A stretch of 64,000 nt of DNA from positions 6,009,143 through 6,073,142 of the forward strand of contig CM037864.1 of NCBI GenBank assembly GCA_021292105.1, in the 5' to 3' direction. The notes beneath the pieces are model-generated. The model worked only from the letters and a program-made list of their open reading frames with translations. It searched no databases and was not told where the DNA came from. Shown here in pieces: positions 31,193-44,996 of this stretch. Each line of letters opens with the position of its first letter. Position 1 is the first letter of the stretch. A program made the translations under genes and the position numbers. This DNA comes from Anadara kagoshimensis. Taxonomy: Eukaryota > Mollusca > Bivalvia > Arcoida > Arcidae.

Positions 31193-34100
31193 TGACTGCA
31201 GCAACAGCACAATTACAAAGACCACAGGAACAAACTGGGAATGTAAGTATTCAGTTGATAAATCCCTTCAAAAAAGTCAATTTGTTGTTTACTTGACATA
31301 ACAAAAAGCATGCTTGAACAGTGTAAGCATCTGATTTGGTTGAATTGCTCTAGTTTACTTGCTTGTTTTTATAAATAATCAATAGCTAAATGACCAATTT
31401 TATGGGCAAACAACATTGACCAGACCCTCTTGAACTTTCATTAGGAATATTGATATTAGAGATTAAAATGTTGTATAATATGGAAAGTGTGCTTGTGTTA
31501 GAATTCACAGGTAAAACATACAAAATGCAATTATTTACTCTTTGAAAATAGTGTTTCCTATGCATAAATGTCCTCATCCGTATATTAAGCCAATAAAGTT
31601 CAATCAGACAGATCAGTGTTGTTTGCTTATAACAAAGTCCTTTACAGCAAGCTTGGTAAGTTGTTTTAATCAGAAGTACATGTATATCCTCGACTGTCCG
31701 TGATTCGAGACTTTAATAGAAAACGAACTAAATTTGCTAACGCAACAAGAATTTGGGAGCTGAAAAATAGACAACTGATTTTTCTGGATAGTTTCACAGT
31801 AAATACCTAAATTTTGTCTTTAATGCATGAAATCGTCACTGCAGAGACGATACTCGCGTATAATAACTGAAAACAAAAATGGCCTCGAATCTTAGGACGC
31901 TCTCGATTTTAGGACGGTCGACGATACATGTACAATGTATTCGCAAATCAACATCATAGTGTACCGGTACTTAAAGTATGGTATACTTTGTGTTGCTACA
32001 GGCTTTTGCCTAAAATGAAATCTTTTTAGAATGAGCAGATCATTCAGCCATAATTTTATAATCTTTTATAAATTAATCAATGAAAGTTGGTTCTTTTTGA
32101 GTGAAGTCTCTTATAATTATAATTCAAAATTTAATTTTAACCAGTTAAATAAATTTTGACTGCACTTATTGACTTAGGTAACTTTAAATATTTTGTTTTT
32201 TAGTGGTCGGCTATTTTTCCAAATGAACAAGTAACAGAAACACAGTCAGCATTATTTGTCAAGAAGCTGTTAGCAGTGTCAGTTTCTAATATTGCCTATC
32301 TTAGAGCAATCTTTCCAGAACATGCCTTTGGAGATAGATGTCTTGAAGGTTGTATCATAGTTATGTCCTTAACAATAGTGCTTACTCCATTTCTTTGCTA
32401 CTTTTCTCAAAAACTATTTAACAGATCATTATGGAATTAACTTCACTGGAACAATCTTTGTTTTGAGTAGATGTGTCACTTGCTATTTATATTTTAGATC
32501 ATATACATGGTTGAGAAAACATGCATTTCCCATATGGCTCAGAAGGAGGACACTTTTGAAATGACATTTTATTTCAACTACAACTTGTTTTATTTCTATT
32601 AATTTTCAGTATTGAAAAAGTTTGTAGAGCTTTTATCTGTATTTGAGTGGTTATATTCTAGCTTTGTAGCAGAATTAATATTTAGTTTTCAATTTGAAAA
32701 TTTTATTTGTTTTTAGACTTGGGATTGAAGATTTTAAGAGATGACAGTTCTTGTCCTGGTGCTTGTCAGGTCATTAAATGGGTGAAAGGCTGTTTTGATG
32801 CATTAGACAAAAAATATGTAAGTATTTTGTGAAATAAATGAATATACAATTCTTTTACCTACCTGTTCACATGCACTTCACTTTTGGAAGAAAATAAAGT
32901 AAGATACAGATATCTCCATCTTGGTCTGTCTTTGGCTGCAATTTCAGGGTTTTTTTCAGCATGACCATCTCATATATTTCCTTCTGTATTGTTCTAAGGG
33001 TTTCTCTTCAGATGTTCCAATAATTTAATCGATTTTAATATATGCAGTATATCACTCAAATCAGGATGCACCAAGTTAACAAAATATCAACTGTTTTCAG
33101 CAATCTGGACATACTATGATATATCACTATTTATAGTTTCATAATTTTAACATTTTTGAATAAGTATGTGAGAACCAGGGCCTTGGAAATTTCGGTCCAG
33201 CCTGTCGGACATTTTTTGTACGTACAAGCAAAAAAAAAAAAAAAAAAAAAAAAAGGTCGTCGGCATAGGGCTGTCTATGCATGCATATTGCACGGATTTT
33301 GTCACTAACCAAATAAATTTTTTGAGAGCTACCGCGATTGCCAATTTTAATCCATGTGCGTTATTAGATCACGATGTTGATTGTGTATTAGGTTAACTCG
33401 AAGACTAGGATGTTTACTGCTTTTCTAAGCTTCCGCAATATTCTGTTATTATCAATTTTCGTTACTATCCACGATGCTTGATACTACACGTCCGCCATAT
33501 TGTTTACTAACAATCGTGAACTTTCGTATTCCGAAGATACACGAATAGTGTAATGTCCGAAAACAAAAAATGTCCGACTGGTGATTTTTCACGTCGGTCA
33601 AAATAAATTTTTGTCGGACATGTCCGGCAAATATGACCGTTTCCGGACCTCTGGTGAGAACTATTAATTTGTCATTTATGTTATTATTTTTATTGGGAAT
33701 TTTGAACAGTCCTGCAGGTTATATTACAGTATAAAAGATATTGAGGATGATAATTGAGCTAACACAATATCTAATGATAATATAATTAATCCCTATCTTC
33801 ATATTGAGCTTTTAGGGGAACAGTGTTTTAGGCAGTCAAATCAGCCTGTTGCCGGTTCCTATGGAAAACACTGGGGGAATAAAGGATTTAAATTCAACTA
33901 GCTAATGATTTGATTATATGAAATATCAAAATGTTTTATAGTTTCTGCACAATGAATTTCAATATTAAATTTTTATTTTCAGTTAAGAATGCTTGTTATA
34001 GGGGTAAGTACAAAGCTACTGTATTTGATTAACAAGTTTTAGACTAACTTAATATCTATAATAACATTGAGATGGTATGGTTTTAAAACTGTTGAAGAGT

Positions 34101-37100
34101 AAGGGTTCCACATATAGAATTTTCTTCGAAAGATATGCTCATCATTTTATGATATGTTGTCATCTACACAACTTTGTAAAAATGTACTTAGTCTGTTAAA
34201 AGATTGATTTCCAGACCATTTGACCAGTAATGATTGTATAAAGAAGGAATTACATACATCACAAACCCTATACAAATCACAAATACTTACTAGTGACAAT
34301 TGAAGTTTGATTAACAAATTCAGGGTTCGATTTTAGCGATATTTACCACTAGCAAAAATTAGCTTGTACAATTTTTATTCACTAGCTAAAATGAAAAATG
34401 ACTAGCTAAAATTTATGAAACAGTTTTAATAGCTCATAATTAACATCCAATTTGTTGGGCCATGTGGGGCACCGTCACTTTCATTGGATTTATCCTTTTT
34501 TTTACTCGGCAATGTTCTGAATATAGATTTCCAGGACTCTTACAAACACGATGCTGTTTTCTGCTGCTTCAAATTTGTATATCGAACTGTAAAGCTAGCT
34601 GCTATTGTCGAGCATAGATGGGAGCACGAACACTTACAGGTGTAATTAGTCAACCTAACGATCATAACTTATACTGCAATTCTCGGTCCACATTCTGATG
34701 ATAAGTAATGTAACTCCTTGTTGGTAGGGACAGTACCCAATCACTTGTGTGTTTACTTTGGCTATCATTCAAATGTTGGTCCGAGTAAATCATAATCGTA
34801 ACTGTAAATAAACTATTTTCTTTTTTGCATAGATGGAAGCACGAACACTTACAGGTGTAATTAGTCAACCTAACGATCATAACTTATACTGCAATTCTCG
34901 GTCCACATTCTGATGATAAGTAATGTAACTCCTTGTTGGTAGGGACAGTACCCAATCACTTGTGTGTTGCTTTGGCTATCATTCAAATGTTGGTCCGAGT
35001 AAATCATAATCGTAACTGTATATAACTTATTTTCTTTTTTGTTCTCTTCGAACACAACAGCGTACTGCTCTTTATTCACCATTTGTATATTTATATATAC
35101 TATATATGAATCCTAATATTGTTTAACTACTGTATTTTGTGTCTTGTAAATGTGTTATTTTGGTGTTTGTATGTTATAATTCATATATTTGTAAAATGTT
35201 ACTTAACATTCTTATATCTCTACATATATAGAGGAAATAAATAAAGAATGAATGAATGAATGTGGGGCACCGTCACTTTCATTGGATTTATCCGCCGGCC
35301 GTTTGAAAAAATTTGTAATGGACTTTTGCGACATTTTTTTTTACTTCTTTATTCACGTGCTACAGTAAAACATGACGGTAATGGGATTTCCACTGGTCTA
35401 TTTTAAACAACAAATCAGAGACGAAGACTAAATTAAGCAGCCAATCGTAGCCACGTGTTCCGGGAAACCTATTATACATTGACGTATATGCCCGAGTAAT
35501 CCAAATTTGTTTACGATAGAGATTCCCAGACAATATGACTTATTTCGGCCGCTTTTCATTTTATTTTTTTTCGTTTTAAATTTCATTTGGAACATACAAT
35601 GTGACAGTTAATTGAAAAGTAGATTGTAAATAATTTAGCTTCTTTTTTTATTCACTCGCTCAACTATGCGAGTGGCTTTTATTTCCACTCGCTATTCGGC
35701 AGATCTACAAGCTATTAGCGAGTATGCGTGCCTAATTTCGAACCCTGAAATTTGAATGGAAGGAAGATAAAACCAAATTGTCTTACTTTGTTTCTATACG
35801 CAGATGCATTTTACAGGTTTTATGTAAACATTTACCATTTAGTGTGTAACAGGAAGGAGAGAAAAATGCAAGGTCAGACAGGGAATCCAACATAGGACCT
35901 ACCAAACTGTAGATGAGTGCTCTACCAACTGAGCTACCCACACTGTTACAACTAGTCAAACCTGCCTTAAAAGGCTAATCTATATTAGGGCCACCTGCTT
36001 TAAAAGGCCAGTAAAATTTTTATCCGAATTGCTCTTAATGTATGTTCTTTAAACCTCTATATAAGGGCCTCCTGTCCATTTTACTTTTACTGGTTCCCTT
36101 TGATGACCTTTAAAGACAGGTTTGACTGTAAATACACATGGAAGCCTTTCTGCTGTGTCTTTTAAGACTTACAAAATAGACTTACAGATTCACCCAGTCA
36201 CACATGTTTTATATTTTTAGATATATGTAGACCCAGATGATCCAGATGTAAGTATATGAACCATCTCAAACATTTTATCTGAAAAGAGAAATGTTGTTTA
36301 AAATATGGACATTTAAACAGGAAATAAAAACATGTCTAATAATGCCTCATGCACGCTGTTTAATAAGATAATAATAAAATCCATTTTAGATCTGTTTTGA
36401 ATGTTAACTCTATAAAACTTAGTTTGCATAACCTTTACATGTGTTTATAAATGGAGTTTATTAAGTAAAACTGGAGGTCTACAAATTTGGATATCACCTA
36501 AATAGGTCTAGAAACTTAAGTTTTTCTGAAAGTTTGAAATTGATTTATGAAATAAAAATATGCACTTGTTTTTGAAACAGGCCTGTTGTTTGTTAGAATT
36601 TAATACCATTTTCTGTGACTTTTACTAAAAGCTTAAAACACAAGAACATTAAAATGGTTATTCTCATTTCAGACTGTGATAGAATCCTACACATTTAAAT
36701 TCTCATACAACAATCAAGGAGGCATGGATATATACAGGTATTTTTATTTCTTTACGTTTAATAATACTCATTTTCTTTTATTTTCTGTATTGATTTTGTT
36801 TTGCACAAGCATTTTTTAATGTTATAATATTTTGACCACAGTAGGTGCCAGGAAGATTAAACAATGGTGATTTATTGAGTTCAAAATTTGCCTCCTTGCC
36901 TCACATGTGTCTAGAGTGACAATTCTCTTGCCGACAGGCTGGCTTTTTATATTCTACAATGATTTAATGCTTAAAACATAATTTTGAAATTGCTGTTTTG
37001 TCAGTGAAAAAAATTTCTTCAAATTACACCAAACTTAAAAGTCAAACCCATTTCAAAGTCAGAAAGTGTAAAGTTTTTTAAATATTCTGCAAAATATATG

Positions 37101-40100
37101 TAGCATGGGTTTATATTTTATATATATTTCTTGTTTAATTTCAGAAATGACAAGAAAGTTTCCAGTGCCTATTCTGAAGCAGAAACAAAGAAAGCCACAA
37201 TAAGATTACTACGTACCATTGTAGTATTAACTCAGAATTTAGATTCTTTACCTGATGATGTTATGATGACCATGAAACTCTTGTACTATGACGATGGTTT
37301 GTATTATGTTAACTTATAAAGATAAACTCTATTTGATAACCTCTAACAAGATAACAAGTTTTGAGTAAAGGGGAGTGGAGTAATAGTGTATTATACATGT
37401 AACACTTCAGTCAAGATTTTTCACTTATATCGAGGTGGTCATGTTTTGATTGATGGAGAAACCTGAGTAGCTGGAGATAACTATCAACCTTTGGCAAAAA
37501 ACTGAAAAAACTTTCTCACATTGGAATTTGTCCCAAGTGTGATTTGAACTAAAGTGTTGAGAAGCAGTGTGATTTGCAAGATGGTGTTTTACACCACTCA
37601 GCCACCAAGGCTCTTCAAACAATAGAACATGACGTGGAAACATAAGTATAGGTGTTTATACATGGAAACATCAGTAGTTTTTAATGCTAGGATTGCATAG
37701 GTTTAACATTTAGAATTCTTAAAGTTGCCATCAGTTGATTGAGTAGAAGCATGTTAGGAAAACTTAAACAATTTAAAAAACTGATCACAAAGATTTTATC
37801 TTTATATTGTGTACACTGATATACAGTCTTGTTCGAGGTAAATCGGTAATTAGTGTAGGATATATTTTTCAATTGACATAATGGCAATAATTTAAACTTT
37901 GAGAGATATTTACTTGGTAAAATTTTAGTATGACACATATAATTGATAACATATTGTTTGATTTGTTTAGTTACACCAGCAGATTATGAACCACCAGGCT
38001 TTAAGGCTGCTGATTCTGGCTCGTTTCAGTTTGAAGAAGAACCTATGAACATTAAGATTGGTGATGTTTCTACAGTAAGTATCATTGATAGACCTTTCAA
38101 GCATGAAAGAGTGAAGAAATTGATTTTTGCACAAAATCAAATTTTTTTTCACTTATATTGAGACCAACATTTCAACAATGGTGAAGAAAAACAGAGTACC
38201 CAGAAAAAAACCACCAACTTGGGCAAATAAACTGACAAACTTTCTCACATTAGGAGCTGTCCCTTGTGCATGTTGTGGGATTCGAACCTAAATGATCTGT
38301 AATTCCACACTTGGCTTCATAACTCACAACTTACATGGTCCTCCTCTATCTCTAATGTCAAATTCTTCTTGCCAATCACCTGTTTCAGAAGTAGTTTCTG
38401 TCAAGTCTGCCACTTTTAACAATTATTTGTCTGGTCGAACCCCTTATGAAATGGATAATTTGACAAATCCAGTCATGCAGACTTTCCAACCATGCGTTTG
38501 AATTGGAAATGACCATCATAATCTTGTAATTTCTGAATTTTTTGTCTAGAACATTCTATTCAGTTGTTTATAGGAGAGCAAAACGTCTTTCTTATAATTT
38601 CAAATTTGTTTATGAAAATGGACTCGCAAAGTGGTTACAGGTTTAAGAAATATAACATTTGTATACATTTAATAAGGTAGATAGAAACTATGCATGCAGG
38701 AAATTGTTTCCTATATGATTGTGCTAAAAGAATGTATTTTAAATTACGGTAATTACCTGCTAATGCCTTGTGTGTGGTTTTTTGGTTACATAGTCTTATG
38801 TCAATGGATAATGGGAGGTGATATTTTAATAAGGGATACTTTTTCCATGGATGTATTAACTCCTGAATTAATTCACAATATACAATATATTTGATATTTT
38901 GATTTTATTAGCCATTTCACACGTAAGTATATAGTTTTGATCTGTTGTTGTTTTTAAAAGTTACATTGTTATAAATTTAACAAAAGTTATGAAAAATTCC
39001 CAACTTCCATTTTAACTATAATATAATACAATGTACTAAATTAACCTTTCTAAACTTGTCTGCAGTTGTAGTGGTGAATAAGAAAATCATTTTCAGTTAC
39101 CTTAACATTGTTTTGATGCTGTTTTAAATTAGAAATTCTTGAGTAAACTATTGTGATCAGTCTGTCTTCCTTCTGGTACCAACAGTCCATTGTAAATACT
39201 CTAGAGACAACAATTTTTGTGCAATATTAAACTTTTCCAGAGTAATTCTCGTGACAAAAGCTAGGTCAAGTGTGTATATGGGTCATGTCGGGCCAATAAG
39301 TCAGTAACTACCGGTAGGTCAAATCATGGAAAACCTTGTTAACAGTCAAGAAGCCAAATACTTGACCAATCTGCATCTAACTTCCCCAGAATTATGGCCA
39401 GTTCGATACTTTGAAACAAAACATCAGTAGGATATTAGATATTGTCACCCTTCAAAGAAATTTCTCGCATAGATTGGTTAACTTGCCTGGGTACATGGAA
39501 CTATGTTCGGAAATCTAGCAGGATACATAAACACAGGCAACATTTAGCAGTAACAGGGAAGTAACTCTTACATTGCGGACGTCTAGTTATGGTAAACAAA
39601 CATGGCGACAAAGTCACACAAAATACGAAGTTAAAAAGATCAAACCAGTATGGGTTTGAAGGGTGATAAAAACGCCTGCAACTCAAGGTACATAAATTTT
39701 TGACAGGGTACATGGGGCCATATAACCTGCCAAAACCCTGTATAACGTATACTGTTTATCTTTTAGAGGTGACATAATTCCAAATTTGAGCTAAATCGTA
39801 ATGCATGGCCTCATTTGTTTATTTGATTAATCCTTTCCCTTTGTTGATTACGTTAATTTGTCTATAAAGCATGCTTTATTGTTATATTTAAAAATTGTTA
39901 CCAGTTCTCTATTGGGAGATGAAAACATGAATAAATTAATTGATTTTATTTTAATTTTTTTGCAATGTTTTATGTGATTTCTGAAATACTCTGTTAGCAC
40001 ATATTATTTATGTTATTAGCTTTTCTTTTTTGAAAAGAAAAATGAGTTTAAAAACTAATGAAATGTTGGCAGAGATGTAACTAGTAAAGATTTTAATCGG

Positions 40101-43100
40101 TGGTGATTATGGAAATTATGAAATTTATCGGGTACAGAGTAAAGTATGAAGGTGGATTCAAACCTTGTGAGAGGGGCTGTGGTCCGTAAGCAGGTGCTGT
40201 AGGCCACCCAGTTCCCAAGGTCCTTTATAGGGTGTAAATAGCTATGTAATTCATGGTTAATAATAACTGAATTTAAAGAATATTATAAATACTCTAATTG
40301 GTTGTAATATGAAGGATGGTCCTCATCATTCCCTAGTCAGTAGGATAGCCAACCCGCCCAGCGCATTGATTCATCAAACAAAATTTCACGCGCAGACAAA
40401 GTGAAAAAAATTGTCAAAAATTTGAATTCACTCGAGGCGGTAAAATTACATAATATTTATTTCACTGCGAGTTTTTAATACTATTTGTAGTATTTTATCG
40501 TCTTTTGAGGACAAAAGTAAGTCATTAGAGACGATTTTTATCAAAGTCTGTGAGAATTTAACAATTTAAATCGTAATTGAATGTTAGGCACCGGCGAAAA
40601 ATTGAAAACTTTAAAAAATATCATTCTGTGTATGCAGTTCCTCATGCACCATAGATGTTTTTACATGAACGGAAAGAACTTTTTCTCACGGTTATTTTAA
40701 TGTATAATTTGTCAAACAATTTTCTTTACACAAAAAACGTACTAGTTTCAAATGTCGAAAAAATTGATGACATTGCCGGATTCTCGATCATGGGCCGCCC
40801 CCTTTCCGGCTAATTTGACACAGAAAAAATGCTAAGACGGCTTCCTTATTGTATGTAATGTATAAATTTGATAATCGAGAGACGCTGTGGAGATATTTTT
40901 GTTGAAATAAAGTAAGTTTTTCCTTAAAAATATTGTATTTTCACTCCATTTCTCGTCTAATCTGCCGATTTTTTTGGAACTACTTCCAGTCTGACATATT
41001 TGATTAGCATTCGTCCCGCTTCAATCACAATTTTAGCATGCAGAAAATGTCATCGTGTATTTTGGACAAAATAGTCAAGCTTTTTTGCCTTATTTGTCAT
41101 GTATGATTGATCTGCATGGCTGTCGAACACATTAGATACGCCTGTGTTCTAATTTTACCCATATGGACTCCGGATCTGTACCAATACAGTGTACAGTGCA
41201 ACCTGCTCATGTAGGGCTAGTTAGGGACTCAGAATTACTGAAAATTACCAACTGATTTTACTTTGCTGGCAAAATAAAAACAGGACCAGTCTGTCATATT
41301 AGTACATATCATTGGATAAATAAGCTAACATCATTAAAGAGGGTTAGACTGGATTTTTCTTTATGAAATATTTCCCAAAATGAGGAAACATCTCCCATGT
41401 TAGTTTAGCCAGAGTCAACACGACATTGGTCTTTATTATTTAAATTTTTGTTTCTGTTCTGATGCCAATAACCCCGACATTATTATTTTAGTACAATTTA
41501 GACATGAAAAGTTGATTATTTTGCTTCATTAAAGGTTTTAAGTCAACTTGACATAGCACAAATAACATTTAAAATAGTCTATGTGGAAGTAGGAAATAGG
41601 AAAGGTGAATATCAATCATGTGGATTTCATTTGACTTGGTTAAAGATTTAACTCCATATTATAATGATTAAATACAGATCTGTAAAATATTTAGGAATTT
41701 CAGTAATTTCTGTAAAATTGTAAAATTCTGATAAATAAATATCACCTTCTTTCAGGAAAATTCATGGGAACTGGTTTGATAATAACATTAAGAAATAAGT
41801 TTATGCAAATGCAGTGAAATTCATGACACAGTGTATCCAAATGGGCATTATTAGTTTGAAAGAATTCAAAATAACTGTAACACACTAGGCCTATTCCAGA
41901 TTTATTGAGTTTTCATTTAAATTTAGAAATGATTGGTTGGTATACACACTCCATTCAAGATTATTTCAATTATAATCAGGTAAATGAGATTAAGGGGGAA
42001 ACTAGGTACAGGGATGAAGATTTGCAGGGGCCCAGTAGCCAATGGCTTCTAAAATCGAGTGTTGGTCACTTAATGTTTACACATTTAAACCATTTATTAC
42101 TGTTACAAATTCTTTTATGAAGTGAGCTGGCCCCAAACTCAAAATAGTTAGGCTTCATCCTTGAGGTAAAACACACCCTCAACAAGAGAACTGGCAAACT
42201 TCCTGACATAGTAAGATTTTAACCTATGCTGTTACCTGTATGCTACACTTTAGACAAGGGTGCATAAAAAGCATTTCATGTGGTGAAAAAAGGAGGTATT
42301 CAGTATCAAGAGAAGCATTCAACTCATAAATGTGTAATGGTATATAATTCCCAGTATGTTAAGGATATTGATATGTGTTGATTTTTTAATTCTATATAAA
42401 ATTAAACATTCATATCTAATTCCTAGTGTATTAAAGATATTGTTATGTTTTAATTTTACATGAAATGAGACATTCAACATTATTACAATTTACAAAGTTG
42501 GTTTAGTCACACATAATGCATTTTTCTTTGAAAAATGTTCCATTATGTGTAAACAGTAATAACCATGAGTGTTCATTCTAGGATTTTTTTCAGATGGGTT
42601 CATTTCTAATAAAATTCCTCTAATAACAAGTTGGATAACATCAATAATTTTGCATACAGCTAATGTTTGATGTGACTTGTAGTTTTTAAGGCTGATGTAA
42701 AAGCTTTTGTAATGAAGTATTTAAAAGTTTCATATAATGTAGCTTTTACATATGACAATGCTATCAAATATTTTGAACTTGCATTTGAAATCTAATTTCA
42801 AATGTGGTCCACTATGGCCTTTACAATGGTGCCATTTGGCAAAATACTGTAGATTACTTTTTTATCGCGAGAGATTTATTAACGCGTAATTTCGCGAGGA
42901 CTCTCAGTCGCGAATTCAAATATCACGCGAATATTCCCAGAATCGCGAAAATTAATAAGCCAAATTTAAAATATGACAGCAAAAGACTATGACCGTAAAA
43001 GTGATATATAGCATGTATTATAAGATGCAATAAAGTACCGTATATTTCCATAGATACATCCAACTTTGCTCTATTGTATTTTTGTTATTATTATTTGTGA

Positions 43101-44492
43101 TATTTTTTTTAACTAAATTTGACCAATAAAGTCTTTGAAATACATAAATAATAAATTAATTAAGGTAAGTACGAGTCTTTCTTTAAAGTTGTCACTCGTA
43201 ACAGAATAGCCGTCGGCAAAGAAGTAAAAACCTGGTCACCTGTAATTAAATTTAATCAAGTCTTCCCGGTAAGACCTCGGGTGTGTCTTGTTTTTTTAAT
43301 GATTGAAGCCATTCTCGATTTCTTCTTCAATGATATAATCGTCCATAATTACCGGTACCTATTATTATATGTTGAAGAAGAAAGCGCCGCCATTACAAAC
43401 AATAATTATATATTCCTATGCATATGCCAGAGGTAATACGGCGCTTTCGTATCAGCCAGTTTTGAGTAAAAGGTGTCAGGGTTCGACAATCGCTTATCGG
43501 GATATTAATAAAATTTATTAAAATTTAATTTGCAATTCCAACGACATGTTTAGATTTCAAAGTTGAAATGTAACAAAATAATGAATACGAATATTCTTTC
43601 ACAAAAGTTCAAACAACCGGAGGACTTCCATTGTCGGTGACAACAAAATGTGTATTACCCGATCTCATGACCGGGAGTCAAAAAGTACATGCTTTATTCA
43701 AGCAATCTTCATCGTTTGTATCCACTATTCATACATGTAAAAATAATATCTACATACATGTTTACTTTACATCAGCTATTTGGACAATATTTATTAAAAA
43801 GAAAATAATAAATAACACAGACTTTTCTACGTATCTATTCGGGCGACGTATATACGGAAGTGGACGCGAAATTAAATATGCACCTGGACTGTTGACGCGA
43901 ATGCACGTATTCGCGAAATGAAGCTCAGTGTTAAGTACGCGAAATTTGATACTCGCGATATTAAAGTAATCTACAGTAAAGGATCAACAGCCCCTTTCTA
44001 GAATGAACACTGCCATATGATCCCATAGTTTTTGATTTATTTGTAAATGATTTATCTATTTATCACAGCCAGAACAACTAGAAAGTACCTGTCCCCCATA
44101 AAATCACCTGTTTTTGTAGTTTATAAATTAAATTTGATAATTTAGACAATTTTAGTCCTTTTAAATGTTATTATGGCCCACTTGTCATTCATTTAACAAA
44201 CAACAGTATGACAAAATTTCTAACTATCTGCCTGTTCATAATTTTTTTTAACTTTTTAGTAATTCAATATCTTTTATTTTTTAAATGTTAATTTTGTTCA
44301 TATAAAAATAAATGTTTTATTTTTCCAAAAAATATCTGAGGTTACTTTCCATGGTACCCATGCCACATTTCATGTTAGTACCTTGAGGAAATTATTTGGA
44401 TCTCTTTTTATGTATTTACTCTATTTATCATCACTAACCTGCTCAACATACTGTGTCCCAACTCTAACTTATTTCTTTGTAGAATATCTGAT

Positions 44493-44539
<47 letters not shown>

Positions 44540-44702
44540 TTATCATCTCTAACCTGTTAGACATTTTGTAACCTGCTCAACATACTGTGTCCCAGCTCTA
44601 ACTTATTTCTCTGTAGAATTTCTGATTTATTTATTTATTTATTTATAAACTGCTGACATATTCTGTCCCAGTTCTAACTTATTTCTCTGAACAATTTCTG
44701 AT

Positions 44703-44733
<31 letters not shown>

Positions 44734-44816
44734 TTATCATCTCTAACCTGCTAGACATTTTGTAACCTGCTCAACATACTGTGTCCCAGCTCAAACTTTT
44801 TTCTCTGTAGAATTTC

Positions 44817-44867
<51 letters not shown>

Positions 44868-44945
44868 TTATCATCTCTAACCTGCTAGACATTTTGTAAC
44901 CTACATACTGTGTCCCAGCTCAAACTTTTTTCTCTGTAGAATTTC

Positions 44946-44996
<51 letters not shown>

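Larger units (their letters stand above)
34321..35747. mobile_element. Old CAGGG-ended element interrupted by a retroposon
   Basis: The ends CAGGGTTCGATTTTAG (34321) and CTAATTTCGAACCCTG (35747) are inverted repeats. The termini mirror CACTAGCTAAAAT-type and ACTCGCTATT-type words further inside. The CAGGG start suggests hAT, but the flanks do not give a clean 8-base duplication. About 765 bases of it are a later insertion (34496-35260). The original element would be about 630 bases. It lies in HORMAD1 intron 4. Confidence 0.65.

Noticed and set aside
37131..37319. 62-codon frame as its own gene
   Set aside because: It is HORMAD1 exon 7 with a few intron codons at each side.
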